DNA of 64,000 nt, taken from positions 186,001-250,000 of the forward strand of contig NZ_LZYB01000004.1 of NCBI RefSeq assembly GCF_001677335.1, given 5' to 3'. Position numbers and translations under genes: made by a program. The notes below the pieces were generated by a model, which saw only the letters and a program-made list of their open reading frames with translations, made no database searches and was not told the DNA's origin. Positions 43,908-52,959 of the stretch are shown here, one piece after another. The stretch's first letter is position 1. Each line of letters begins with the position of its first letter. This DNA comes from Erythrobacter dokdonensis DSW-74. GTDB taxonomy: Bacteria > Pseudomonadota > Alphaproteobacteria > Sphingomonadales > Sphingomonadaceae.

Positions 43908-44989
43908 GCCGCCGCCCCGTATTCGCGGCGCGCGGTGCCGTTGCTGTGCATTGCCCAGGCCGTCGCCGCCACGGTCAGCGCGCCGACCAGCTGGTGCGCG
44001 GCCGCGACCCACAGCGATACCTCGCTCATGACCGTGGCAATGCCGAGCAGCACCATCGTCCCGATCGCGGCATTGAGTGCGACGCTGGCGAACCGGTCGC
44101 TCGGGCGCACGGCCCTTGCCAGCCACACCAGCGCCGCCGCCGCGACCCAGGCCCACCAGCGGTGCAGGAATTGAAGCAGGAACGGATCATGGGTCGCGGC
44201 CCATAGCATTCCTTTCGACCAATCGGCCTCGGGGAGGAATTGCCCGTTCATCAGCGGCCAGTCATAGGCGGCGTGCCCGGCATTGAGCCCGGCTACCCAT
44301 GCGCCGAGCAGCAGCTGGATGAACAGCACCCCGCCTGCCAGCGCAGCAGCGCCGGTAAGCGGCGCGGGCGCGCTGTCCGTATTACGCGCAAGCCGCCGCA
44401 GGTCGCGTGCCGTCCATACCAGTCCGCCGAGCAGAAACAGCGCGGTCAGCAGGTGCGCGGAAAGCCGGAAATGGCTGACATCGGTAAGGTCGGTGTCGCC
44501 CACGCCGGAAGACACCATGTACCAGCCCAGCGCGCCCTGCCCGCAAATCAGCGCGAACATCGCTCCGAGCCGCCAGCCATAGCCCGCTGGGATTGCCCGC
44601 CTCCAGGCGAAGACTGCCAGCGGCAGCAGGAACGCAAGGCCGATCACCCGGCCGAGGATGCGGTGGAACCATTCCCAGAAGAAAATGAACTTGAACGCCG
44701 CCAGATCCATCCCCGCCGGGCCGCTTTCATAGCGGAATTCGGCGGTCGCCTGATATTTGGCGAACTCGGCTTGCCACGCCGCCTCGCCAAGCGGCGGGAG
44801 AATGCCGGAAACAACATTCCATTCGGTGATCGACAGCCCGCTTTCGGTCAGGCGGGTTATGCCGCCAACGACGACGATGGTCACCACCAGCACTGCGACC
44901 GCCTCAAGCCAGCGCGCCAGCGCGAGCGGACGCGCCGAGCCGCGCGCCCATGGCGCGAACAGATTCGATACAGAGGCAGAGCTTGCCAT
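43904..44989 (-). CDS. ctaA: Heme A synthase (COX15/CtaA family)
   Basis: 361 residues, eight membrane helices. It oxidises haem O to haem A for aa3-type oxidases. Haem-ligand histidines lie in FFWEWFHRILGR, DVSHFRLSAHLL, FLQFLHRWWAW and AAAHQLVGAL. GGITRLTESGLSITEW near the first helix is a strong family marker. GGGAGG lies 6 nt before ATG 44989. It is divergent from the MerC gene across 133 nt. Confidence 0.94.
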   Translation of the reverse strand: MASSASVSNLFAPWARGSARPLALARWLEAVAVLVVTIVVVGGITRLTESGLSITEWNVVSGILPPLGEAAWQAEFAKYQATAEFRYESGPAGMDLAAFKFIFFWEWFHRILGRVIGLAFLLPLAVFAWRRAIPAGYGWRLGAMFALICGQGALGWYMVSSGVGDTDLTDVSHFRLSAHLLTALFLLGGLVWTARDLRRLARNTDSAPAPLTGAAALAGGVLFIQLLLGAWVAGLNAGHAAYDWPLMNGQFLPEADWSKGMLWAATHDPFLLQFLHRWWAWVAAAALVWLARAVRPSDRFASVALNAAIGTMVLLGIATVMSEVSLWVAAAHQLVGALTVAATAWAMHSNGTARREYGAAA

Positions 44990-45090
44990 GGCCTGCCTCC
45001 CTTGTGCCGGAGAAGCCGCTTGCGCAAGCCTGTTCAGCGCAAGCGGCGATGCGGGTGGCGCAATCCTGTGTGCTTTCCTTCCCTTGCAGA

Positions 45091-45110
45091 ATGTAACAAC
45101 ATAACATATG
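45091..45110. promoter_or_regulatory. Possible Zur/Fur-family box upstream of merC
   Basis: ATGTAAC-AAC-ATAACAT (imperfect palindrome) in the ctaA-merC divergent gap. The right half ATAACATAT matches Zur-type boxes; the left half is poor. MerC-domain genes are often zinc-regulated in this class. Confidence 0.35.
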
Positions 45111-45122
45111 TGCCGGAGCGCT

Positions 45123-45512
45123 ATGACCGTGCCTCCCAATCTCCCCGCGAGTCGGATGTCGTTTCGCCGTCGGCTCGATCTCGTCGGGATCGGGCTTGCC
45201 GGATTGTGTGCCATCCACTGCCTTGCCACGCTGGTTGTCGTCTCGGCTCTGGGACTGGGCGGGCATTTCCTGCTGGAAGAAAATATTCACCGCATGGGCC
45301 TTGCGCTCGCGCTGGCGGTTGCGGTTGTCGCGATCGGCTGGGGGCTGATACGCCATGGCCGCCCGCTGCCCTTCGCGGTTGCATCGGCTGGTCTCGCCTT
45401 CATGGCCTGGGCGCTGGTGGTGCCGCACGGCACGAACGAATTGCTGCTGACCCTGCTTGGGGTCACACTCGTGTCTGTCGGCCACTTGCTGAACCTGCGC
45501 GCCGCGCGCTGA
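45123..45512 (+). CDS. MerC-domain membrane protein
   Basis: 129 residues with four membrane helices. The metal-binding pair C29/C33 in [11 protein letters not shown] marks the first helix, as in MerC. In mercury operons MerC imports Hg2+; here there is no mer operon, so a housekeeping metal such as zinc is more likely. GGAG precedes ATG 45123; ATG 45108 upstream is an alternative inside the putative operator. Confidence 0.85.
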   Translation: MTVPPNLPASRMSFRRRLDLVGIGLAGLCAIHCLATLVVVSALGLGGHFLLEENIHRMGLALALAVAVVAIGWGLIRHGRPLPFAVASAGLAFMAWALVVPHGTNELLLTLLGVTLVSVGHLLNLRAAR

Positions 45513-45570
45513 GCACATCCTCGCCAAACTCGTGGTTGCACGCCGTGGTCGAGCGCCTATGTCTCGCGCC

Positions 45571-46548
45571 ATGACCAAGAGCATCACCCTTAACGGCGCA
45601 CCGCATCGCTCGGCTGCCGCCACCATTGCCGATCTGGTGCGCGAACTGGAGCTTGTGCCCGAAAAGGTCGCGGTCGAGCGCAATGGTGCAATCGTCCCGC
45701 GTTCAACTCTGGCCGAGGCACCGCTGGCCGAGGGCGATGTGCTGGAAATCGTGCACTTCGTCGGCGGGGGTGAGGAGGTGGGCGATACCTGGAAGGTAGC
45801 AGGCCGCACCTTTCGCAGCCGGCTGATTGTCGGCACCGGCAAGTACAAGAGCTTCGAGCAGAACGCGGCGGCCGTGGAGGCTTCGGGTGCTGAGATCGTT
45901 ACGGTCGCGGTGCGACGCGTGAACGTCAGCGATCCTAAGGCGCCGATGCTGACAGACTTCATAGACCCCAAGAAAATCACCTACCTGCCCAACACCGCGG
46001 GGTGCTTCACCGGTGACGAGGCCGTGCGCACGCTGCGGTTGGCGCGCGAGGCGGGAGGCTGGGATCTGGTCAAGCTGGAGGTGCTGGGCGAGGCGCGCAC
46101 CCTCTATCCCGACATGCGCGAGACGCTGAAGGCGACCGAAGTGCTGGCCAAGGAGGGCTTCCTGCCGATGGTCTATTGTGCCGACGATCCGATTGCGGCG
46201 AAGCAGCTTGAGGACGCGGGCGCGGTGGCGATCATGCCGCTGGGCGCGCCGATCGGCTCGGGGCTGGGCATCCAGAACCGCGTGACGATCCGCCTGATCG
46301 TCGAGGGCGCCAAGGTGCCGGTGCTGGTCGATGCGGGCGTGGGCACGGCGTCCGATGCAGCGGTCGGCATGGAGCTGGGCTGCGACGGCATCCTGATGAA
46401 CACCGCTATCGCCGAGGCGAAAGACCCGATCCGCATGGCCCGCGCGATGAAGCTGGCGGTCGAAGCCGGGCGCGAGGCCTATCTGGCAGGCCGCATGGCG
46501 CGGCGGATGTATGCCGATCCGAGCAGTCCCCTCGCCGGTTTGATCTGA
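45571..46548 (+). CDS. thiSG: Fused sulfur carrier ThiS - thiazole synthase ThiG
   Basis: 325 residues. Residues 1-67 are a ThiS ubiquitin-like carrier ending in GGG (65-67). Residues 74-325 are ThiG, a TIM-barrel that condenses deoxyxylulose phosphate, dehydroglycine and sulfur from ThiS thiocarboxylate into the thiazole of thiamine. VKLEVLG carries the Schiff-base Lys, and [18 protein letters not shown] the phosphate site. Free ThiS needs a C-terminal Gly, so a fusion is mechanistically odd. ATG 45559 is another possible start. Confidence 0.93.
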   Translation: MTKSITLNGAPHRSAAATIADLVRELELVPEKVAVERNGAIVPRSTLAEAPLAEGDVLEIVHFVGGGEEVGDTWKVAGRTFRSRLIVGTGKYKSFEQNAAAVEASGAEIVTVAVRRVNVSDPKAPMLTDFIDPKKITYLPNTAGCFTGDEAVRTLRLAREAGGWDLVKLEVLGEARTLYPDMRETLKATEVLAKEGFLPMVYCADDPIAAKQLEDAGAVAIMPLGAPIGSGLGIQNRVTIRLIVEGAKVPVLVDAGVGTASDAAVGMELGCDGILMNTAIAEAKDPIRMARAMKLAVEAGREAYLAGRMARRMYADPSSPLAGLI

Positions 46549-46683
46549 ATCCCCCCAAGCATGTGGTGTTGGATCGGCTGCGTAAGCAGCCGCAAGGTCG
46601 ACCGGCCGCCCGCAGCGACGCGAACGTCAGGTCGCGTGAGCGAGGATTTCGAAGCCCGGATGGGCTGCGGACACGAAAAACGC

Positions 46684-46698
46684 CTAACCCTAAATTAA
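46684..46698 (+). promoter_or_regulatory. CtrA-box-like word
   Basis: CTAA-N7-TTAA, one base from the CtrA consensus TTAA-N7-TTAA, 42 nt upstream of the uncharacterised gene at 46740. A single degenerate hit, so weak. Confidence 0.25.
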
Positions 46699-46739
46699 CC
46701 ACGTCATGCGACGTTCTCCTCACACAAGGAGAAGGGTCG

Positions 46740-47252
46740 ATGATGATGCCGATTGCCGAGATGCGCGAGTTTGCCGGGTTCGCTCCGGCCGAGCAGCGTT
46801 ACATCAAGCGGAGCCTTGATATCGGCCTCGCCCGCACCGATGCCTTCCGCCGCTGGGGCCGCAGCGAGGCGGAGAATGTCGCGATCCGCCGGCAATATGT
46901 CGCCTATCAGGACCTGAAGGCCTTGCGCGCTCTGATCCCGGTGGAGGGCACGCCGAACGAGATCGAACGCTTCCTCGGCAAGCTGGTTCGCTGTGCGGCC
47001 TTCGATCTGGAGCAGGAAAGGCTCGCAAGCTTTTCCGCTTTCCGCTTTCTCTATGAACGCCTGCTGGGCGCCAAGGTGCGACCTTACCTTCCGGCGGCCT
47101 TCTGCGCCGCCAGCGCCCTCCCCGCAATCCGCCCCGAACGGCGCAAGGTGCTGCTGCAATCCTTAAGCGAAGCCGCCGCTACCGCCCCCGGCTGGTCCGA
47201 GCGGGAGCCGGGGTTCTATCCCGAGTATGTCGACGATTTCGAGGCGGCGTAG
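46740..47252 (+). CDS. Uncharacterised helical protein
   Basis: 170 residues, no family recognised. MREFAGFAPAEQRYIKRSLDIGLARTDAFRRWGRSEAENVAIRRQYVAYQDLKALRALI suggests a mainly helical, basic, cytoplasmic protein; a proline-bearing C-terminus ends acidic. AAGGAG is well placed before a triple ATG at 46740/46743/46746. The 190-nt upstream gap holds a CtrA-like word at 46684-46698 and no other gene. Confidence 0.6.
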   Translation: MMMPIAEMREFAGFAPAEQRYIKRSLDIGLARTDAFRRWGRSEAENVAIRRQYVAYQDLKALRALIPVEGTPNEIERFLGKLVRCAAFDLEQERLASFSAFRFLYERLLGAKVRPYLPAAFCAASALPAIRPERRKVLLQSLSEAAATAPGWSEREPGFYPEYVDDFEAA

Positions 47253-47272
47253 CGCCCTGCAGGCATGCCCCA

Positions 47273-47291
47273 GGCGACTACGTCAGTCGCC
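47273..47291. repeat. Short hairpin spanning a stop codon
   Basis: GGCGACT / AGTCGCC (7 bp, 5-nt loop) between convergent genes, overlapping the minus-strand stop at 47283-47285. No U-tract. Confidence 0.45.
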
Positions 47292-47894
47292 GCGCGCGGC
47301 CATGACCATGGCATCCCACTTGTCCCAGGCGATGGCCCGGCCGGGATAGGCAACGTTTCTGAACGGCCAGTCGCGGGCGATCCACTGCTGGGTCCATGTA
47401 TAGAGCTCGGCGTCGAAGCCCGCGTCATATTCCGCCTGCGTCACCCACAGGCGCACCTCTGCGTCATGGCCGCCAACCTTGCTGGGATAGACATAGACAC
47501 AGCCCCTCTCGCGGCTGCCGTCTGGTGTCAGCACCGCATAGGCGAAGGATTCGCGCCGCTCGAACCGGCCCTGTTCGGTCTGCATGTCGAGCATGGCCTC
47601 CTCTGCGGTGATCCCTTCGCGCGGCCAGCTGGTGCTTCGGGTGAAGGTCTGCTGGAGATGCGCGATCGAGGACATGTAGGCCTGATAGTCGACGTCCACC
47701 AAGGCGGGCCCGAGCGGGACGAGCTTGAAGCCAGGCCCTTCGACCAGCGCCGGAACGGCGAAATCGGCGGCGATCCACGAGCCGGCCGGGGCGGCGCCCG
47801 GCGCGGTTTGTGCCCCTGCCGGCACCCCCACGGTGGCGGCGAGCAGGAGGGCCGCGACCATTTTCATGCTTGCCAGTCCGGCGCGGCTCGCCAT
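47283..47894 (-). CDS. Secreted protein, function unknown
   Basis: 203 residues. The signal peptide includes MKMVAALLLAATVGVPAGAQ (about residues 10-29). The mature part has VYVYPSKVGGHDAEVRLWVTQAEYDAGFDAELYTWTQQWIARDWPF, giving a mixed alpha/beta domain with Trp/Tyr clusters; family not known to me. GGGTGAG before ATG 47894 supports that start; MKM at 47867 is the alternative. It lies 5 nt after the acyl-CoA ligase stop. Confidence 0.68.
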   Translation of the reverse strand: MASRAGLASMKMVAALLLAATVGVPAGAQTAPGAAPAGSWIAADFAVPALVEGPGFKLVPLGPALVDVDYQAYMSSIAHLQQTFTRSTSWPREGITAEEAMLDMQTEQGRFERRESFAYAVLTPDGSRERGCVYVYPSKVGGHDAEVRLWVTQAEYDAGFDAELYTWTQQWIARDWPFRNVAYPGRAIAWDKWDAMVMAARGD

Positions 47895-47899
47895 TCTGC

Positions 47900-49759
47900 T
47901 CACCCCCTGTAAAGCCCGTCGATCCGGTCCTGATAGCGCTCGCGGATCTTGTGTCGCCTGATCTTCATGGACGGCGTCATTTCCTCGTTCTCGATGGTGA
48001 AGGCCTCGTCCGCGAAAGCGAACTGGCGGACCTTCTCGATTACCGAGAGATCGGCATTGGTGCGATCCACCGCCGCGCGCACCGCGTTCTTGAAGGCAGG
48101 GAGCTGCTGAAGTGCGGCAAGGTCGAACTTCTCGCCATTGGCCCGCGCCCATTCCAGCGCCCATTCGGCATCCGGCACGATCAGGCCCACGACATAGGGC
48201 CGCTTGTCCCCGCTCACCATCGCCTGCGCGATTTCGGGCTGGAGCGTCAGCATGCCTTCAACCTTCTGGGGCGCGATATTGTCGCCCTTGTCGTTGACGA
48301 TCATGTCCTTCTTGCGGTCGGTGATGACGATCCGCCCCTTGCGATCAATATGCCCGATGTCGCCGGTGTGGAGCCAACCGTCCTTGAGCGTGCGCGCGGT
48401 CTCCGCCTCGTTGCGCCAGTAGCCGTGCATGACCAGCTCGCCGCGCACGAGGATTTCGCCATCCTCCGCGATTTTCACCTCGACCCCCCGCAGCGGCGGG
48501 CCGACCGTGTCCATCTTCAGCCCCACCTTGGGACGGTTGCAGCTGATCACCGGCCCGGCTTCGGTCTGGCCATAGCCTTGCAGCATGGTGAGGCCCATCG
48601 CATCGAAGAAATTGCCGACTTCGGGATTGAGCGGCGCACCGCCCGACACCATCGCCTTGATCCGCCCACCGAACTTGGCGCGGATCTTGGGCCGCAGGGT
48701 CTTTTCCACGAGCAGGTCCAGCGGCTTGTCGCGCAGGCGCTTCTTGCCGTCCTTGGAGTGCTCGGAAATCTTCAGGGCGGCATCCATCATGAAGTTGGCT
48801 ACCTTCCCCTGCTTTTCGACCTGCTTCATGATCCGCGTGCGCAGCACCTCGAACAGGCGCGGGACGACGACCATGATGGTGGGACGGGTTTCCTCGATAT
48901 TGCTGGCCAGCTTTTCGAGGCCCTCGGAATAGAAGATCTCCGCGCCAACCCCGATCGGGAGATATTGTCCGCCACTGTGCTCGTAGGCGTGGGAGAGCGG
49001 CAGGAAGGACAGGAAACGTTCGTCGGTAATGCCGAAATCATTGATCAGAACCTCGGCCGCGCCAGCCACATTGCACAGGATCGCGCCGTGGTGCTGCATC
49101 ACGCCGCGCGGTGCGCCGCCGGTGCCGCTGGTGTAGATCAGGCAGGCGGTTTGCGAGCGCTCGATCCCGCTGATGCGTTTGTCGACCTCCGCCCGTGCGC
49201 TGGCCGGGTCGCCGGTGATCAGGGCCTGCCAGTCGTGATACTCGAAACTGCCCGATTGCTGGCGTTTCAGATCGTCGATCCCGATCACGTGTTCGACCAT
49301 GCCGGTCTGTCCGATCGCGCCGACCAGCGGGGCAAGCAGCTTCTCGGTCGAGACGAACACGGCCCGAGCGCCCGAATTGTCGAGGATATGGGCATGATCG
49401 CGCCGGGTGTTGGTGATGTAGGTCGGAACGGTGATGCACCCGGCGGCCATGATCGCAAGGTCTGCGATGCACCATTCGGGACGGTTTTCGCTGACCAGCG
49501 CTACCCGGTCACCATCCTTCAGGCCCATCCGGCGCAGGCTTTCCGCCAGCAGGCACACCTTCTCCGCTGCCTCGCGCCAGCTCTGGGTGACCCATTGCCC
49601 GTCCGCCTTGTGGCCGAGAAAGGGCGCATCGCCTTTCTGGTCGGCGCGCTTGAGAAACAGTTCGACGAGGTTCTGCGCACCGTCGATGTCCTGCAACAGC
49701 GGATCATCCGCCGGATTGACGGTGGGGCGCGAAGCGTGCGGCGAGGCGGGGGATTGCAC
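47900..49759 (-). CDS. Long-chain fatty-acid-CoA ligase (AMP-forming)
   Basis: 619 residues. ATP-dependent activation of a fatty acid through an acyl-AMP. The P-loop YTSGTGGAPRGV (A3), the GYGQTEAGP motif, HTGDIG, and DRKKDMI with the C-terminal Lys region are in order, as in the FAA1/FadD15 type. GTG 49759 is used because AGGAG lies 9 nt upstream; the open frame continues to 49852 without a site. Confidence 0.92.
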   Translation of the reverse strand: MQSPASPHASRPTVNPADDPLLQDIDGAQNLVELFLKRADQKGDAPFLGHKADGQWVTQSWREAAEKVCLLAESLRRMGLKDGDRVALVSENRPEWCIADLAIMAAGCITVPTYITNTRRDHAHILDNSGARAVFVSTEKLLAPLVGAIGQTGMVEHVIGIDDLKRQQSGSFEYHDWQALITGDPASARAEVDKRISGIERSQTACLIYTSGTGGAPRGVMQHHGAILCNVAGAAEVLINDFGITDERFLSFLPLSHAYEHSGGQYLPIGVGAEIFYSEGLEKLASNIEETRPTIMVVVPRLFEVLRTRIMKQVEKQGKVANFMMDAALKISEHSKDGKKRLRDKPLDLLVEKTLRPKIRAKFGGRIKAMVSGGAPLNPEVGNFFDAMGLTMLQGYGQTEAGPVISCNRPKVGLKMDTVGPPLRGVEVKIAEDGEILVRGELVMHGYWRNEAETARTLKDGWLHTGDIGHIDRKGRIVITDRKKDMIVNDKGDNIAPQKVEGMLTLQPEIAQAMVSGDKRPYVVGLIVPDAEWALEWARANGEKFDLAALQQLPAFKNAVRAAVDRTNADLSVIEKVRQFAFADEAFTIENEEMTPSMKIRRHKIRERYQDRIDGLYRG

Positions 49760-49885
49760 TGGCAAAGGCTCCTGATCCCTTCGAGCGTGTTGCCGGGGCT
49801 CTGGAGCGGCCCCGCAAAGTTCAAGATTAGAAGGTGAAGTTCCCAGCGGCAAGCGCCCGCATGGCTATCAATACCGTGATGCCGG

Positions 49886-51601
49886 TCAGGGTGTCACGAC
49901 ACTGGCAAGGCGCGGCTCGGTCGCCACTTCCCAGCTGCCGTCGGCCCGCCGCCCCAGTGCGTTTGCCTTGATCGGCGCGGGGGCGACGCGGATCGTCCGG
50001 TGGCCGAGCGCGGCGAGATCATCGCTGATCGCTTCCAGCGCAGAGCCTTCCTCGATCAGCAGGGTGTCGCCGAATGCCATCGCGAAGGGCATCGCCAGCG
50101 CGTCTTGCGCGCCGAGCCCGAAATCGAGCACGCCGATGATCGCGCGGGTCACGGTGACCGGAATCGTCGGCCCGCCGGCCGCGCCGATTACCAGCAACAC
50201 CTTGCCGTTCTTGTCATAAACGATGGTTGGCGCCATCGACGAACGCGGGCGCTTGCCACCTTCGACCCGGTTGGCGACCGGCTTGCCATCCGCCTCGGGC
50301 GTCAGGGTGAAATCGGTCAGTTCGTTGTTGAGGTAGAAGCCGCGCCAGTGCAGGCCCGAGCCGAATGCGCCTTCGATTGTAGAGGTGTAGCTGACCGCGT
50401 TCCCATTGGCATCCACCACCGAGAAATGGGTCGTGCCATTTTCCTCGACTTCCGGCCCGAGACCGCGCGCCAGCGGAGCGCCGGGAGGCATACCGGCTTC
50501 GGGCTTGGCAATCCTGGTGTCGGGCGAAATCAACGTCGAGCGGGAGCGCAGATAGCCCGCATCCACAAGACCGGCGACCGGCACTTCGACGAAATCCGCA
50601 TCGGCCAGATAGAGCTCGCGGTCGGCATAGGCGAGGCGCTGGCTTTCGATGAACAGGTGCCAGAACTGCGGGCTGTCAGGGCCGAGGCTGGCGAGCTCGA
50701 ATCGTTCAAGCTGGCCCAGCATCTGGAGCACCGCAATCCCGCCCGATGACGGCGGACCCATGCCGCACACCTTGTATAAGCGATAGGAGCCGCACACCGG
50801 CGCGCGCTCCTTGGCGGTGTAGGCGGTGACATCGCCGGGGGTCATACGACCGTCCTGCGGCGTTTCGGCGGCGACATAGGCGGCGAGCGCTGCTCCGGCT
50901 GCGCTGCCATACACTGCTTCCGGGCCGTCGGCTGCAATAGTGCGCAAGGTGGCGGCGAGTTCGGGCACGCGGATCGTGGTGCCAAGCGGTAGCGGCTCGC
51001 CGTCCGCGCCGTAGAACACTGCTTTCGCGGCTGCGCTCTTGTCCGCGCGCCCCTTGTTGCCTTGAAGCGATGCCTGGAGCCGCCGGTTCATCACAAAGCC
51101 GTCTTCGGCGAGCGCGATCGCGGGCTCAAAAAGCTTGGCCCAGGTCAGCGTGCCATGTTCGGCATGGGCCTTGGCGGCGAGCGCGAGATTGCCCGGAACG
51201 CCGACACTGAGGCCCGAGAACACGCGGGTTTCGCGCGGGAGAATCTTGCCGTCATCGCCAAGAAAACGGGTCGGCGTTGCTGCCGCAGGAGCCGTCTCGC
51301 GCCCGTCATAGGTGACAAGCGTGCCGCTCGTGGCATCGGCGCGCAACATGAAGCCGCCGCCGCCGATGCCGGAGCTCTGTGGCTCGACCACCGTCAGTGC
51401 GAGCATCACCGCGATCGCTGCATCGACCGCCGATCCACCCTGCGCAAGGATTGCCTCGCCCGCTTGGGTCGCGCGCGGATCGGCGCTGCTGACCGCGCCG
51501 TTTCCTGTCAGGGGGGCGGTAGCGGCTTCAGGTGGAGGAGTGGCCGCACAGCCCGACAGGGCCAGCGCGAGCGGAGCGAACAGGGGAACAAGAAAGCGCA
51601 T
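49886..51601 (-). CDS. ggt: Gamma-glutamyltransferase
   Basis: 571 residues. An Ntn hydrolase that cleaves glutathione and gamma-glutamyl amides. It is made as a proenzyme; cleavage before the Thr of ENGTTHFSVVD (about 390) frees the nucleophile and splits large and small subunits. GSAVDAAIAVMLALTVVEPQSSGIGGGGF is the family signature. The N-terminus has lipobox LSGC (cysteine near 18), so it is probably lipid-anchored in the periplasm. ATG 51601 is preferred to TTG 51607. Confidence 0.93.
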   Translation of the reverse strand: MRFLVPLFAPLALALSGCAATPPPEAATAPLTGNGAVSSADPRATQAGEAILAQGGSAVDAAIAVMLALTVVEPQSSGIGGGGFMLRADATSGTLVTYDGRETAPAAATPTRFLGDDGKILPRETRVFSGLSVGVPGNLALAAKAHAEHGTLTWAKLFEPAIALAEDGFVMNRRLQASLQGNKGRADKSAAAKAVFYGADGEPLPLGTTIRVPELAATLRTIAADGPEAVYGSAAGAALAAYVAAETPQDGRMTPGDVTAYTAKERAPVCGSYRLYKVCGMGPPSSGGIAVLQMLGQLERFELASLGPDSPQFWHLFIESQRLAYADRELYLADADFVEVPVAGLVDAGYLRSRSTLISPDTRIAKPEAGMPPGAPLARGLGPEVEENGTTHFSVVDANGNAVSYTSTIEGAFGSGLHWRGFYLNNELTDFTLTPEADGKPVANRVEGGKRPRSSMAPTIVYDKNGKVLLVIGAAGGPTIPVTVTRAIIGVLDFGLGAQDALAMPFAMAFGDTLLIEEGSALEAISDDLAALGHRTIRVAPAPIKANALGRRADGSWEVATEPRLASVVTP

Positions 51602-51612
51602 CGGCAAGGGTG

Positions 51613-52668
51613 CTATTCGCTTCCCACCGCTTCGGCAATGCTGGCAAAGCCATCGCGCCGCATCAGTTCTCCCAGCCCCTTGACGATCCGCGCGCCGAGA
51701 CCGGGCCCTTCATAGACCATCGCCGAATAGAGTTGCACCAGCGAAGCGCCCGCACGGATGCGCTCCCAGGCGTGTTCGGCGCTGGCGATGCCGCCAACAC
51801 CCACCAGCGGGATCGCGCCGCCGGTGGCCTTGCGGAAATCGCGCAGCCTTTGCAGCGCGAGGTCGCGCAAGGGCGCGCCCGATAGCCCGCCGGTCTCGCC
51901 CGCATGGTGCGAACGCAGGTCCGGTCGGCTGATCGTGGTATTCGAAACCACCAGCGCGCCGAGCTGCCTGTCCATCGCAATGCGGGCGATCGCGTCGATA
52001 TCCGCCGGTTCCAGATCGGGGGCCACCTTGAGGAACACCGGCGGCGGCGAATCGGGACCCGATGCCGGCACGGCCTCGTCGCGCGCCGCGATCACCGAAT
52101 CGATCAGTGCGGCCAGTGCGCTTTCATCCTGCAGCGCGCGCAGGCCGGGCGTATTGGGAGAGGATACGTTGACGCAGAGATAGCTGGAAACCGGAGCCAT
52201 TTTCCGGGCCATCACCGCATAGTCGGCGATGCGGTCGGTCGAGTCCTTGTTCGCGCCGATATTGACACCCACGATCCCGGGCCGCCCGGCACGCGCCCTC
52301 AGCCGCGTAAGCGCTGCCTCGGCACCGGCGTTGTTGAACCCCATGCGGTTGATAACCGCCTGATCCTCAACCAGCCGGAACAATCGCGGCCTGGGGTTGC
52401 CCGCTTGCGGTAGCGGGGTGATCGAGCCGACTTCGGTGAAACCGAAGCCGAGGCCCAGCAGCGCGTCTGGCACTTCGGCGTCCTTGTCGAATCCGGCGGC
52501 AACCCCAACCGGATTGGGGAAGGCAAGCCCCGCGACCTCGATCCCTAGCATCCCCGGGACAGGCATCGGGCCATGCAGCGGCAAGGCTTTCAGGCCGCCG
52601 ATCGCCAACCGGTGACCGGTCTCCGGATGGAGCGCAAACAGGGCGGGCTTGAGCAGACGGAACAGCAT
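51613..52668 (-). CDS. pyrD: Dihydroorotate dehydrogenase (quinone), class 2
   Basis: 351 residues. FMN enzyme of pyrimidine synthesis on the inner membrane. The N-terminal amphipathic helix (MLFRLLKPALFALHPETGHRLAI) marks class 2 and takes electrons to quinone. NPVGVAAGFDKDA, INRMGFNN, NVSSPNTPGLR with the catalytic Ser, and VSNTT are present. ggt lies 11 nt downstream, so the pair may be cotranscribed. Confidence 0.96.
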   Translation of the reverse strand: MLFRLLKPALFALHPETGHRLAIGGLKALPLHGPMPVPGMLGIEVAGLAFPNPVGVAAGFDKDAEVPDALLGLGFGFTEVGSITPLPQAGNPRPRLFRLVEDQAVINRMGFNNAGAEAALTRLRARAGRPGIVGVNIGANKDSTDRIADYAVMARKMAPVSSYLCVNVSSPNTPGLRALQDESALAALIDSVIAARDEAVPASGPDSPPPVFLKVAPDLEPADIDAIARIAMDRQLGALVVSNTTISRPDLRSHHAGETGGLSGAPLRDLALQRLRDFRKATGGAIPLVGVGGIASAEHAWERIRAGASLVQLYSAMVYEGPGLGARIVKGLGELMRRDGFASIAEAVGSE

Positions 52669-52783
52669 CGCACGCGCCTATGGCAGGCAATGCGCCCTGT
52701 CGAGCGCACATGTGCCAGAACCGCGCAAACCCTGCTTTCCGGGTACGCATTCCCTGTTCAGGGGATGACCCTTGTCGCTTGCA

Positions 52784-52908
52784 TACAATCGCCGTGGCGA
52801 TTCGCTCGCTATATCCCCTTCTGCGACCCGAAGGGCTCGGAGCAGTAATGCAATGAGTTCCTCAACTTCGACGGGCGGCGCCTCTTTACCGGAGCGCCGC
52901 CTTTTTTT
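52784..52908 (+). ncRNA. Candidate small RNA (5' end uncertain)
   Basis: The 291-nt divergent gap between pyrD and the AraC gene ends in a strong plus-strand terminator although no plus-strand gene precedes it. A transcript from a -10-like TACAAT (52784-52789) or TATATC (52810-52815) would be about 70-120 nt. A short open frame from ATG 52852 runs through the terminator and looks non-coding. Confidence 0.45.
52874..52908 (+). terminator. Rho-independent terminator in the pyrD-araC gap
   Basis: GGCGGCGC / GCGCCGCC (52874-52881 with 52894-52901), 12-nt loop, then seven T's. On the minus strand there is no U-tract. Confidence 0.85.
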
Positions 52909-52959
52909 GCGCGTTTTTCGGGCGGGAAACTTTGCCTTCGTTGAGCGTATCGGGTCGCG

